A stretch of 64,000 nt of DNA from Terrabacter sp. MAHUQ-38 (GTDB lineage: Bacteria; Actinomycetota; Actinomycetes; Actinomycetales; Dermatophilaceae), in NCBI RefSeq assembly GCF_014518425.1, contig NZ_JACVCU010000004.1:434001-498000 (forward strand). Reading direction: 5' to 3'. The position numbers were made by a program, and so were the translations under genes. Of this stretch, positions 23,805-32,526 are shown in pieces. Every line of letters begins with the position of its first letter. Position 1 is the first letter of the stretch. Under the pieces are notes generated by a model. It searched no databases, had not been told where the DNA came from, and worked only from the letters and a program-made list of their open reading frames with translations.

Positions 23805-26368
23805 AGGTTCGGTCGCCCGGGATCGCTCGACCCCGCCGGGCGCCGAGGATGCGCGAGCAGGCCCCGCGGGGGCCGTCGCTCGTGGTCCTCACCGGCCGGC
23901 CCGCGGTTCGTCGCGTGCGCCCTCGCAGTGGTCGGCGGCTCGACCTGCGACTGCTGGTGCCGGTGGTCCCGGCCTGGCCCGTCGTGGCCTTCTGGGGACT
24001 CCTCGGCCCCGTGTGGCTCGTGGCCCTGGCCGGGGCCCTCAGCCTTGGTGGCGGAGTGCTCGCCGCGCTGGCGACGACCCGACCCGGCGCGCTGCGTGGC
24101 CGCCGTCGTGGTGCCCTGCGGGCGCTCGCTGCCGTGTGCGCGGTGCTGGCGCTCCTGCTGGGCGCCGCCGCTGGTCACCGGGCCGTCCGGTCCGCCGGAC
24201 CGGTCGACTCCCTCGCGGGCGAGCGGGCCGTCGTCACGGTGCGCGCCACCGTGGCGGCGGAGCCGCGCCCGGTCGCGGCCGGTCGCATGGGCGGCCGCGT
24301 CGAGCACGGGGACACCGAGGGCGCGGGCATCGAGGACGGAGGCACCGAGGGCGGGGGCATCGAGGACGGGGGAGCGGCAGGCCCGGTCGTGAGTGTCGTC
24401 CGGCTCGACGTGGGCCAGGTCGTCGGCCGTGGCCAGAGCACGCGCGTGGCCGCGCCGGTCCTGGTCATCGGTCGGGGCCCGCAGTGGGCCGGCCTCCGGT
24501 GGCACGACGAGATCGAGGCCGTGGTGCGGCTCGGCCCGGCCGACCCGGGAGACGACGTCGTCGCCGTGGCCATCCCCAAGGAGTCGGTGCGCGTGCTGGC
24601 CGGGGCGGGCGGGGTGTTCGAGGCCGCCGACGTCGTGAGAGACCGCTTTCGGGCTGCCACCGCATCGGTGTGGCCGGACGCGCGCGGCCTCGTCCCGGCC
24701 CTCGTCGTCGGCGACACGTCACGCACGCCGTCCGACCTGACGGCAGCGATGCTCGCGACGGGGCTGAGCCACCTGAGCGCCGTGTCCGGCAGCAACGTCA
24801 CGCTCGTGCTGGGTGGGGTGCTGTGGGCGTGCGGCCTGGTCGGAGTGCGTCGCCGTTGGCGGCCGCCGGTGGCGCTCCTGGGGCTCGCCGGCTTCGTCAT
24901 CCTCGCGCGTCCCGAGCCGAGCGTCGTGCGGGCCGCGGTGATGGGCACGGTGGGCCTGCTCGCACTCTCCAGCTCGCGCCGCCGGGCAGGGGTGCCGGCG
25001 CTGGCGGGAGCGATCGTGGTCCTGCTGGTCTGGGACCCCTGGCTGGCCCGCTCGTACGGCTTCGCCCTGTCCAGCGTCGCCACCCTGGGGTTGCTCGTGC
25101 TGGCGCCACCGTGGGGGCGAGCCATCGCTCGGCGCCTGCCCAGGCTGTTGAAGCCGCTCGGTCCGGTGCTCGCGGTGCCCGTGGCCGCCCAGGCTGTCTG
25201 TGCCCCGATCGTCGTACCGCTCCAGGGCAGCGTGTCGCTCGTGGCCGTCCTCGCAAACCTGCTCGCGGCCCCGTTCGTCGGCCCGACGACCATGGTGGGG
25301 GTGGTCGTGGCCATCGTGTCGGTCGTCTGGGTCACCGGCGCCGCCTGGCTCGCGTGGGGGGCTGCGGTGCCGGCCCAGGCCATCGCGGCCGTCGCCCGGT
25401 GGAGCTCTGAGCTGCCCTTCGGCAGCCTCGGCTGGGGCGATACCGCCGGCGCTGCGGTGCTCCTGGCGGTGCTGACCGTCGCTGTCGTCGCCGTGCTGCC
25501 CTGGGCGTGGCACCGCACCCGACACCGGCCGACGGTCGCTGTGGCAGTGGTCGTCCTCACGACCGGGTTCGGCGCACCGACGGCACCGATCGCCTGGCCG
25601 CCACCCGGCTGGGCCCTCATCGCGTGCGACGTGGGGCAGGGGGACGGTCTCGTGGCCGACAACGGTGCCGGTCACGTCGTCGTCATCGACACGGGGCCCG
25701 AGCCGTGGCCGATGCGCGCGTGCCTCGACCGGATCGGGGCAACCGCAGTCGACCTCGTCGTGCTCACGCACTACCACGCCGACCACGTCGGTGGCCTGGC
25801 GGCGGTCCTCGAGCGGCCGGTCGCCCAGATCCGCGCGTCGCCGGTACTCGACCCCCCGGCCGAGGCCGCACGCGTGGCCCGGCTGGCAGCCGGCTCCCGA
25901 GTGCCTCTCGGCGAGCTGCGCTCCGGACAGAGGCTCGCGGTCGGGGCGCTGACGGCCGAGGTCTGGTGGCCGGCCCGGCGCATCGACGCCGGCTCCGTGC
26001 CGAACAACGGCTCCGTCGTGCTCACGATGCGCGTCCGGGGCGTCACGGTCCTGCTGGCGGGCGACATCGAGCGCGAGGCGGCGGCGCAGGTGCTGCACGA
26101 GTCGCAGCTCGACCCCGCGCGCTGGGGACGCATCGACGTGCTCAAGGTGGCCCACCACGGGTCGAGCAACCGTGACGACCGACTGCTCGACCGCGTGGAC
26201 GGGCGACTGGCGGTGATCAGTGTCGGCGCCGACAACGACTACGGCCATCCCGCCCCCGCGACGATGAAGGCCTTGCAGGACAGGGGGTTCGAGGTTCACC
26301 GCACCGACCTGGAGGGTGACGTCGCGATCGTCTCGGACGGGGACGAGGTCAGAGCCGTGTCCGAATGA
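23801..26368 (+). CDS. comEC: ComEC/Rec2 DNA uptake channel
   Basis: 855 residues. N-terminal OB-like region, a central competence domain with about ten helices (GLSHLSAVSGSNVTLVLGGVLW, then SYGFALSSVATLGLLVLAPP), and a C-terminal metallo-beta-lactamase domain with HYHADHVGG (H657, H659, D661, H662) and AHHGSSNRDDR, the predicted nuclease that degrades the non-transforming strand. Forms the inner-membrane pore for single-stranded DNA. Odd point: residues 171-190 contain two tandem copies of a 10-residue unit rich in Gly and Glu, encoded by a 30-bp repeat. Translated with comEA. Confidence 0.95.
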   Translation: MKVRSPGIARPRRAPRMREQAPRGPSLVVLTGRPAVRRVRPRSGRRLDLRLLVPVVPAWPVVAFWGLLGPVWLVALAGALSLGGGVLAALATTRPGALRGRRRGALRALAAVCAVLALLLGAAAGHRAVRSAGPVDSLAGERAVVTVRATVAAEPRPVAAGRMGGRVEHGDTEGAGIEDGGTEGGGIEDGGAAGPVVSVVRLDVGQVVGRGQSTRVAAPVLVIGRGPQWAGLRWHDEIEAVVRLGPADPGDDVVAVAIPKESVRVLAGAGGVFEAADVVRDRFRAATASVWPDARGLVPALVVGDTSRTPSDLTAAMLATGLSHLSAVSGSNVTLVLGGVLWACGLVGVRRRWRPPVALLGLAGFVILARPEPSVVRAAVMGTVGLLALSSSRRRAGVPALAGAIVVLLVWDPWLARSYGFALSSVATLGLLVLAPPWGRAIARRLPRLLKPLGPVLAVPVAAQAVCAPIVVPLQGSVSLVAVLANLLAAPFVGPTTMVGVVVAIVSVVWVTGAAWLAWGAAVPAQAIAAVARWSSELPFGSLGWGDTAGAAVLLAVLTVAVVAVLPWAWHRTRHRPTVAVAVVVLTTGFGAPTAPIAWPPPGWALIACDVGQGDGLVADNGAGHVVVIDTGPEPWPMRACLDRIGATAVDLVVLTHYHADHVGGLAAVLERPVAQIRASPVLDPPAEAARVARLAAGSRVPLGELRSGQRLAVGALTAEVWWPARRIDAGSVPNNGSVVLTMRVRGVTVLLAGDIEREAAAQVLHESQLDPARWGRIDVLKVAHHGSSNRDDRLLDRVDGRLAVISVGADNDYGHPAPATMKALQDRGFEVHRTDLEGDVAIVSDGDEVRAVSE
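24311..24370 (+). repeat. Two tandem 30-bp units inside comEC
   Basis: 24311-24340 and 24341-24370 differ at only a few bases and encode (D/G)TEG(A/G)GIEDGG twice, an in-frame insertion in the region expected to be the extracellular OB-fold domain. Likely recent and length-variable. Confidence 0.7.
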
Positions 26369-26391
26369 GGGCTGCCTGCTGCTTCGGGCCG

Positions 26392-26847
26392 TCAGGCGCG
26401 ATCGGTGTCGCCGACCAGCTCGAAGTCGGCGAAGTCGAAGCCGGGGGACACGAGGCAGCTCACGAGGGCGTCGCCCCCGGACGGCTGGGTCCGCTGCCAC
26501 ACCCGGGCGGGCACGACGGCCTGGGCCACCTCTCCGCCGACGAGGTCGACCCCGACCACGACGGACTGCACCTGAGCGGGCGACGACGGCTGGGCACCGT
26601 CGCCCCCGAGCTCGAGCGCCACCGAGCCGGTGTGCGCGATCCAGACCTCGTCCGAGGCGACCCGGTGCCACGCGGACGAGTCGCCGGCGGGCAGCAGGAA
26701 GTGGATGAGGGTCGCGGTGGCACGCGTCCGCCCGTCCGGCAAGGTCACCGTCTCGGGGGAGACCCAGGTCTGGCGGTACCACCCGCCCTCGGGGTGCGGC
26801 TGCAGGTCGAGGAGGGCGGCGAGGGGCGGGCGCGCGGCCCCCGTCAC
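26392..26847 (-). CDS. DUF985 cupin
   Basis: 151 residues, cupin_5 (DUF985) family: LDLQPHPEGGWYRQTW, TATLIHFLLPAGDSSAWHRVASDEVWIAHTGSVALEL and VPARVWQRTQPSGGDALVSCLVSPGFDFADFEL are all typical. The two cupin motifs form a small beta-barrel with a likely metal site (His in WHRV, Glu in SDEVW). Function in this family is uncertain. GTG start overlaps the stop of the upstream ggt gene (GTGA), so it is probably made with it. Confidence 0.85.
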   Translation of the reverse strand: MTGAARPPLAALLDLQPHPEGGWYRQTWVSPETVTLPDGRTRATATLIHFLLPAGDSSAWHRVASDEVWIAHTGSVALELGGDGAQPSSPAQVQSVVVGVDLVGGEVAQAVVPARVWQRTQPSGGDALVSCLVSPGFDFADFELVGDTDRA

Positions 26848-28367
26848 GGAGACACCCCGACGGCGGCTTCACGGCGCGCGTCACCGGCTGCGACGAGGCC
26901 GTCGGGTCCGAGCTGGGCGGCCCCGACCCCGCCGAAGTACATGTGCGGCCCGGGGTAGCCGTACGCGTCGAGCCCGCCGGCCTCGGCAGCGGCCGCGATG
27001 TCGTCGGACGGCTCGTGGTCGACCCGCGGCGAGCCGTCGGGGAGGAACCGGACGTGCAGTCGCGGCGCGTCGATGGCCTGCTGGAGGTCGTCGCCGAGCA
27101 GCAGGCCGCGACCGAGCACCAGCATGAGGGCGGTCGTGATGCGGTCGGCACCGGGCGACCCCACAGCAAGAGCAGCGCCCGTCGCGCTCCGAGCGGTCGT
27201 CGGTGCCATGTTCGACGCAAGGCGCGTGCCGGGCGGCACGGCGTGCAGCCCCAGGCGGTTGAGCTCCGGTTCGCCCAGCGCGTTGTTGAGCAGGATGCCG
27301 GTTCCGGGGATCACCATGCCGGCGCCGTAACCGGCGGACATCGTGATGGCGCAAGCGGTTCCGTACTCGTCGACCGCCGACACGTGGGCCGTCGAGGCCG
27401 AGGTGGGCAGTCCGGCGAGGCCGTGGCGCTCGACGGCCTCGAGCAGGGCGTGGCCGTCGCCGTCGAGGTCGCGCGACCTGTCGTGCACCGATAGGCGGTA
27501 GGCGAGCACCCGACGCTGGATGTCGATGACCTCGGCCCACGTCCAGCTCTTGTGCCGCGCGAGCTCGCCGAGCATCGCCGCGAGCATCGGACCGCCGACC
27601 GACGGCGGAGGGTTGAGCGCGACGCTCCACGGGCCGACGGCGCGCACCGTCGGCGTGCGTACGACGGCCTCGTAGGCCGCAAGGTCTGCCTCCGTGATGA
27701 GCCCGCCGTTGGCGGCCATGTCCTCCGCGAGGACCCGTCCCACGGCCCCGGTCGTGAACAACGAGACACCTTGTGCGCCGAGGAGCTCGAGGATCTCGGC
27801 GAGGTCGGAGTTGACGCACGTCTCGCCGGGCTGCACCGCTCCGCCGTCGGCGCCGGTGACGAGGGCGCGGGCCTCGGGGTCGTCGCCGAACAGCGTGTCG
27901 CGGACGAGCCCGAGGTAGAGGGCGGCGGCGGCGCCTACACGGTAGCCCTCGCGGCAGGCGCGCGCTGAGGGCTCGACGAGCCGGCGCCAGGGGAGCACGG
28001 CGAAGCGGTCCCGTGCCAGCGAGAGTGCATGCACCGCACCGGAGTTCGCGACCGACCCATGGCCGGCGCCGATGGTGACCCCTCCTCCGTAGTCGGTGTG
28101 CACCTGACGGACACCTTTGCCGAACGCAGAGACGTCGAGGCCGCGTCCGGGCATCTCGACGTTGCCGTCGACGACGACGGGGTCGGAGCCGGCCGGCCAC
28201 ACGTTGACGAAGGCGCCGCCCATGAGGCTCACCACGCCGGGGTCGGTGCACATCGCGGCGAGCGCGGCGGCGATGGCGGCGTCGACCGCGTTACCGCCCT
28301 CGGCGCCCGCCTCGAGACCCGCCTCCAGCGCGGCCGAGCCGGTCGCCGCGACGGCGACCCGGGTCAC
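26844..28367 (-). CDS. Gamma-glutamyltransferase family protein
   Basis: 507 residues. Ntn-hydrolase of the GGT family: EGGNAVDAAIAAALAAMCTDPGVVSLMGGAF in the large part and the autocleavage/nucleophile Thr at about T326 in STAHVSAVDEYGTACAITMSAGYGAG, followed by MAPTTA and VGSPGADRITTALMLVL. Length and motifs fit. No signal peptide is seen, unlike classical periplasmic GGTs, so it may be a cytoplasmic acylase-like relative. Forms a unit with the DUF985 cupin. The GTG start begins right at the conserved N-terminus. Confidence 0.88.
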   Translation of the reverse strand: MTRVAVAATGSAALEAGLEAGAEGGNAVDAAIAAALAAMCTDPGVVSLMGGAFVNVWPAGSDPVVVDGNVEMPGRGLDVSAFGKGVRQVHTDYGGGVTIGAGHGSVANSGAVHALSLARDRFAVLPWRRLVEPSARACREGYRVGAAAALYLGLVRDTLFGDDPEARALVTGADGGAVQPGETCVNSDLAEILELLGAQGVSLFTTGAVGRVLAEDMAANGGLITEADLAAYEAVVRTPTVRAVGPWSVALNPPPSVGGPMLAAMLGELARHKSWTWAEVIDIQRRVLAYRLSVHDRSRDLDGDGHALLEAVERHGLAGLPTSASTAHVSAVDEYGTACAITMSAGYGAGMVIPGTGILLNNALGEPELNRLGLHAVPPGTRLASNMAPTTARSATGAALAVGSPGADRITTALMLVLGRGLLLGDDLQQAIDAPRLHVRFLPDGSPRVDHEPSDDIAAAAEAGGLDAYGYPGPHMYFGGVGAAQLGPDGLVAAGDARREAAVGVSP

Positions 28368-28507
28368 GGTCGGACCGCCGTGCCGGTCACGGCGTCGGGG
28401 GAGGGAGGTCGGGGACCGCGCGCGTCATCACCCATGGGCACACCGTATGCCGCCAGGCCGACCAACGCTCGGGGCGCCCCGCCGCGTCCGCTCGCTGGCG
28501 ACGGCGG

Positions 28508-29455
28508 TCAGGCCTTGGCGCCGACGAGCTCGGCCGCGGACGTGCGCGGGTCGGCGCCCGCGGCTTCGCACAGGGCGTCCAGCGCGGCGGCGACGGCGGG
28601 GACGCGTTGCAGGTCGGGCGTCGTCACGGCCAGGATCTGGCGCCGCGAGGCGGGGGAGAGGGGCAGCGTCGCCACCTCGTCGTGCTTGGCGGCGTTGAGG
28701 ATGAGGTCCGGCACGAGCGCGACCCCGAGGCCGGCGGTCACGAGCCCGAGCTGTGCGACGTAGTCCTCGGTCTCGAACGCGACGTTGGGTCGGAAGCCTG
28801 CGTGGTCGGCGAGCGAGAGCAGGTGGCCGCGACAGCGCGGGCACCCGGCGATCCACTCATCGCCGGAGAAGTCGGCGAGCGAGGCCGCGGAGTCGCCGGC
28901 GTGGGGGTGGGCGCCCGGGACGACCAGGCGTACCTCGTCGTCCATGAGCCGACGGGTCACGAGGAGCGACAGGTCCTCCTCGAGCTCGCCGAGATCGGCG
29001 CCCTCGTAGGCGAAGGCGACCGCGACGTCGCAGTCTCCGTTGCGCAGGGCCGCGAGAGACTCGGGCGGTTCGGCCTCGGTGAAGGTGACGGTGATGTCGG
29101 GGTGCTTGGCCTTGAGGATCGCGAGCGTCTTGGGCACGAGCGTCGCGGAGGAGCTCGGGAAGGCCTGGAGGCGGACCCGGCCCGCCCGCAGGCCGGCGAT
29201 CGCGGTGATCTCCTCCTCGGCGGCGTCGAGCGCCGCGAGCACGCCGACGGCGTGGCGTGCCAGGACCTGGCCGGCCTCGGTGAGCCGCACCTGGCGGCCG
29301 TAGCGCTCGACGAGGACCGTGCCCGTGCGCTGCTCCAGGCGGCGGACCATCTGGGAGATGGCCGGCTGGGTGAAGCCGAGGGCGTTGGCGGCGCTCGTAA
29401 AGCTTCCCTCGTCGGCAATGGCCTTCATGACCCGCAGGCCGGCAGCGTCGATCAT
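28508..29455 (-). CDS. LysR-family transcriptional regulator
   Basis: 315 residues. N-terminal winged helix (MIDAAGLRVMKAIADEGSFTSAANALGFTQPAISQMVRRLEQRTGTVLVERYGRQVRLTEAGQ) and a C-terminal periplasmic-binding-like effector domain from about residue 90. The effector is unknown. It is divergent to the sirtuin gene across 82 bp containing a T-N11-A palindrome, and has TATGCT 6 nt before its ATG, so it is probably autoregulated and leaderless. The downstream ggt-cupin pair on the same strand, 140 nt away, is a second possible target. Confidence 0.93.
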   Translation of the reverse strand: MIDAAGLRVMKAIADEGSFTSAANALGFTQPAISQMVRRLEQRTGTVLVERYGRQVRLTEAGQVLARHAVGVLAALDAAEEEITAIAGLRAGRVRLQAFPSSSATLVPKTLAILKAKHPDITVTFTEAEPPESLAALRNGDCDVAVAFAYEGADLGELEEDLSLLVTRRLMDDEVRLVVPGAHPHAGDSAASLADFSGDEWIAGCPRCRGHLLSLADHAGFRPNVAFETEDYVAQLGLVTAGLGVALVPDLILNAAKHDEVATLPLSPASRRQILAVTTPDLQRVPAVAAALDALCEAAGADPRTSAAELVGAKA

Positions 29456-29461
29456 GCATCC

Positions 29462-29479
29462 AGCATAACCTAAGATTAT
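29462..29479 (-). promoter_or_regulatory. LysR-type operator overlapping its own -10
   Basis: ATAACCTAAGATTAT (29465-29479) is an imperfect palindrome containing a T-N11-A LysR box. The minus-strand -10 TATGCT (29462-29467) overlaps it and ends 6 nt before the lysR-family ATG. The site also lies about 60 bp upstream of the sirtuin start. Confidence 0.55.
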
Positions 29480-29525
29480 GGATTGCTGAAGGAGTCGACG
29501 TGTCAGGTATGGCCCGACGCCGTCG

Positions 29526-29531
29526 TAGGCT
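29526..29531 (+). promoter_or_regulatory. -10 box, probable leaderless promoter of the sirtuin
   Basis: TAGGCT, then 6 nt, then the GTG at 29538. No Shine-Dalgarno sequence. Confidence 0.45.
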
Positions 29532-29537
29532 GGTCCG

Positions 29538-30473
29538 GTGCACCAGCCGACCGGAACAGCCGGAGCCACCAGCCGCCTGTCCACGTCACGCACGCTGCCG
29601 CTCGAGACGCACGACCTGGGCAGCTTCGACGACCTCGTCGACCTCGTCAGCGCCGGTGGCGTCGTCGTGCTGAGCGGTGCCGGCCTCTCGACCGAGTCGG
29701 GGATCCCCGACTACCGCGGTCCGGACGGCTTGCGCCGGGTCGAGCCGATGACGTACGGCGAGTTCGCCGGGTCGAGCGACGCGCGGCGGCGCTACTGGGC
29801 CCGCAGCTACATCGGCTGGCAGCGCTTCAACGCGGCGGCCCCCAACGTCGGTCATCGCGTGGTCACGGACCTGCAGCGGGCCGGCTACGTCGGGCCGATC
29901 ATCACGCAGAACGTCGACGGCCTCCACCAGGCGTCCGGCGCGACCGATGTCGTCGAGCTCCACGGCTCCCTCGAGCAGGCAGTGTGCCTCACGTGCGGTG
30001 AAGTCACGTCGCGAATCGGCTTGCACGAGAGGATGACCGAGGCCAACCCCGGCTTCATGGAGCGCTTCTCCCGGGCCGCCGCCGCCGTCGGGTCCCAGTG
30101 GGGCGAGCAGGTACGCCCGGACGGCGACATCGTCCTCGCGGACGCGCTCGTCGAGTCCTTCCACGCACCTCGGTGCCTCGTCTGCGGCAACGACACCGTC
30201 AAGCCCGACGTCGTCTTCTTCGGCGAGTCCGTGCCGAAGGCCGTCGTCGCCCGGTGCTTCGGCATCGTCGAGGCCGCCGGAGCCCTGCTCGTCCTCGGGT
30301 CCTCGCTGTCGGTGATGAGTGGCTACCGCTTCGTGCGCCGCGCCCACCAGCACGGCGTGCCCGTCGCGATCGTCACGCGTTCGGCCACACGCGGCGACGC
30401 CGAGGCGACGCTGCGCCTGCACGCGCCACTCGGCCCGACCCTCGTGGGGCTACGCGGTGCCCTCGGTCACTGA
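29538..30473 (+). CDS. NAD-dependent protein deacylase (sirtuin)
   Basis: 311 residues. Removes acyl groups from lysines, consuming NAD. Motifs: LSGAGLSTESGIPDYRG (NAD site), TQNVDGLHQASG, catalytic His H142 in VVELHGSL, zinc Cys pairs C150/C153 and C213/C216, and LVLGSSLSVMSGYR. The N-terminus and the HTHAG-like order fit the actinobacterial/SIR2 class II group. About 28 extra N-terminal residues precede the core; a later start is possible but the leaderless promoter supports GTG 29538. The next gene starts 17 nt inside its end. Confidence 0.95.
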   Translation: MHQPTGTAGATSRLSTSRTLPLETHDLGSFDDLVDLVSAGGVVVLSGAGLSTESGIPDYRGPDGLRRVEPMTYGEFAGSSDARRRYWARSYIGWQRFNAAAPNVGHRVVTDLQRAGYVGPIITQNVDGLHQASGATDVVELHGSLEQAVCLTCGEVTSRIGLHERMTEANPGFMERFSRAAAAVGSQWGEQVRPDGDIVLADALVESFHAPRCLVCGNDTVKPDVVFFGESVPKAVVARCFGIVEAAGALLVLGSSLSVMSGYRFVRRAHQHGVPVAIVTRSATRGDAEATLRLHAPLGPTLVGLRGALGH

Positions 30474-31545
30474 CGAGGCGGGCTCTGACGGGACCAGCGC
30501 CGACGAGCCGAGCCAGGAGCCGCCCTGGTATGCCACCCTCCCCGAGGACGGTCCCGGCCCGTCGGTGCGCTGGACCTCCGACGCGTTCGAGGCAGAGCTG
30601 CGTGACTGGGTGGTCGACGTGCTCGACGGCGTGGGCACCGAGCTGGTCGCGCTCGAGGCGGCGCACCAGCGGCCGTGGTCGACGGTGTGGCGAGCGTTTG
30701 CCGCTGACGGGTCGACGTACTGGGCCAAGCAGAACTGCCCGCACCAGGCCTTCGAGACCCGCCTGCTCGTCGTGCTCGACGCGATCGCGCCCGACCGTGT
30801 CGTGCCGGTCGTCGCCGCCGATCCCGAGCGTGGGCTGCACCTGGTGCCCGACCAGGGCCGGGTCTTCGCCGAGACCGTCGGGGGCGACGACCTCGACGCC
30901 TGGTGCCGGATCGCCACCGAGGCCATGCACCTGCAGCGCGACCTCGTCGGTCACGCGGCCGACCTCGTCGGGGCGGGAGTGTCTGTGATGCGCCCGGCGG
31001 AGGCGGCGGCCTACGTGCGAGCGCGGGTCGCCTCTCTGGAGGCGCTGCCCGAGGGTGACCCGCGGCGGATGGCGCCGGAGGTCGCGGACCGTCTTCGAAG
31101 GCGGTTGCCCGACGTGGCGGCGTGGGCCGCTGACCTCGACGAGCTGGCGCTTGCCGAGAACCTCGTGCACAACGACCTGCACGCCAACAACGTCTTCGCG
31201 ACGCCGGCCGGCATGCGTTTCTTCGACTTCGGCGACTCCGTGCTCGCCCACCCGCTCTCGGCCCTCTTCATCCCCCTCAACGTGCTGCTCCACCGCCTGG
31301 AGACGACGCCGGACGACGCGCGGCTGCGGCGGGTCGCGGACGCCGGGATCGAGGTCTGGAGCGACGTCGTGCCGGTGGCGCAGCTGCGCGCCGCACTACC
31401 AGCGGCGCTGCACCTCGGGAGGCTGCTGCGCGCCGAGTCGTGGCTGCGCGTGACCGCCACCCTCACACCGCCGGAGCTCGCCGAGTACGGCGACGCCGGC
31501 ACGTGGTGGCTCGGCGCACTCGGCGACGAGCCCCCACTGACGTGA
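30457..31545 (+). CDS. Phosphotransferase (aminoglycoside phosphotransferase fold)
   Basis: 362 residues. Kinase-like APH fold: TVWRAFAADGSTYWAKQN supplies the ATP-binding Lys, and LVHNDLHANNVFATPAGMRFFDFGDS contains the catalytic HND(L)H loop and the metal-binding DFGD. The substrate is unknown; many such genes phosphorylate small molecules rather than drugs. The GTG at 30457 lies 17 nt inside the sirtuin gene, in another frame, and the alternative upstream start would read through the sirtuin in a shadow frame. It converges on lexA. Confidence 0.85.
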   Translation: MPSVTDEAGSDGTSADEPSQEPPWYATLPEDGPGPSVRWTSDAFEAELRDWVVDVLDGVGTELVALEAAHQRPWSTVWRAFAADGSTYWAKQNCPHQAFETRLLVVLDAIAPDRVVPVVAADPERGLHLVPDQGRVFAETVGGDDLDAWCRIATEAMHLQRDLVGHAADLVGAGVSVMRPAEAAAYVRARVASLEALPEGDPRRMAPEVADRLRRRLPDVAAWAADLDELALAENLVHNDLHANNVFATPAGMRFFDFGDSVLAHPLSALFIPLNVLLHRLETTPDDARLRRVADAGIEVWSDVVPVAQLRAALPAALHLGRLLRAESWLRVTATLTPPELAEYGDAGTWWLGALGDEPPLT

Positions 31546-31573
31546 CTCGAGTCCTGGCGGCTGCGGCAGGTCC

Positions 31574-32299
31574 TCAGATGCGGCGCAGCACGGCTGTGAC
31601 CTTGCCGAGGATGGTCGCGTCGTCACCGTCGATGGGCGAGAAGTCGGGGTTGTGCGGCATCAGCCACACGTGGCCGTCCTTGCGCTTGAAGGTCTTGACC
31701 GTCGCCTCGTTGTCGAGCATCGCCGCGACGACGTCACCGTTGTCGGCGTGCTGCTGCTGGCGCACGACGACCCAGTCGCCGTCACAGATGGCGGCATCGA
31801 CCATGGAGTCGCCGTTGACCTTGAGGAGGAAGAGGTCGCCCTCGCCGACGAGCTGCTTCGGGAGTGGGAAGACGTCCTCGACGACCTCCTCGGCCGTGAT
31901 GGGGACACCGGCGGCGATCTGCCCGAGGACCGGGACGTAGGAGGCCTCGGGGCGGGCGTCACCCGAGTCGGTCTCCGTGTCGTAGTGGTCGCCGCGGGGG
32001 CGTGGCGGCGTCGCGGCCCCGCCGCGGTAGCCGAGCTCCTCCGCCTTCGCGTCCGGGGAGACGACCTCGAGGGCGCGGGGACGATTGGGGTCGCGGCGCA
32101 GGTAGCCCTTGGCCACGAGCGCGTTGAGCTGGTGGGAGACGCTCGACGGGCTCGCCAGCCCGACCGCGTCACCGATCTCGCGCATGCTCGGCGGGTAGCC
32201 GCGACGATCGACGGAGTTGCGGATCACCTCGAGCACCCGGCGCTGACGCACCGTCAGGCCGTCGCCGCTGTCGCGGTCGGGAAGCTCGGTCACGCCCAT
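31574..32299 (-). CDS. lexA: LexA repressor
   Basis: 241 residues. N-terminal winged helix ([44 protein letters not shown]) and C-terminal S24 self-cleaving domain: cleavage bond A130-G131 in QIAAGVP, nucleophile S165 in NGDSM, general base K202 in ATVKTF. A variable linker of about 50 residues with a poly-polar [11 protein letters not shown] segment joins them. Represses DNA-repair genes until RecA filaments trigger cleavage. A cluster of LexA boxes lies in the divergent promoter region, so it is autoregulated together with the LysM gene. Confidence 0.98.
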   Translation of the reverse strand: MGVTELPDRDSGDGLTVRQRRVLEVIRNSVDRRGYPPSMREIGDAVGLASPSSVSHQLNALVAKGYLRRDPNRPRALEVVSPDAKAEELGYRGGAATPPRPRGDHYDTETDSGDARPEASYVPVLGQIAAGVPITAEEVVEDVFPLPKQLVGEGDLFLLKVNGDSMVDAAICDGDWVVVRQQQHADNGDVVAAMLDNEATVKTFKRKDGHVWLMPHNPDFSPIDGDDATILGKVTAVLRRI

Positions 32300-32402
32300 G
32301 GTGTCCCCTTCTTCGGCTCCTCAGACCCCTGAGGGCCGCCCATGGGAGGCCAGTGTCAGTGGTGGCTGGTGAGGTTTGTGGTGTGAGGAAAGACTACGCA
32401 GT

Positions 32403-32500
32403 TCGAACACAGTTGCCAAACACCTGTTCGATGCGTGTCTCGACTTCATCGAACATACGTGCTACAACTCGTACAAGCGTTCTATCGAACACCTGTTCGC
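32403..32500. promoter_or_regulatory. Cluster of LexA (SOS) boxes
   Basis: The actinobacterial box is TCGAAC-N4-GTTCGA. The best site is TCGAACACCTGTTCGC at 32485-32500, 27 bp before the LysM gene start. A second, CCAAACACCTGTTCGA, is at 32416-32431. Half-site matches are TCGAACACAGTTGCCA (32403-32418) and TCGAACATACGTGCTA (32449-32464). They serve the divergent lexA and LysM promoters. Confidence 0.9.
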
Positions 32501-32526
32501 CGGATCAGGAGCAAGGGGAGGTCACC

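Noticed and set aside
30319-30456. Longer start for the APH-type kinase
   Set aside because: The first 46 codons are a shadow of the sirtuin 3' end; the GTG at 30457 begins the distinct sequence.
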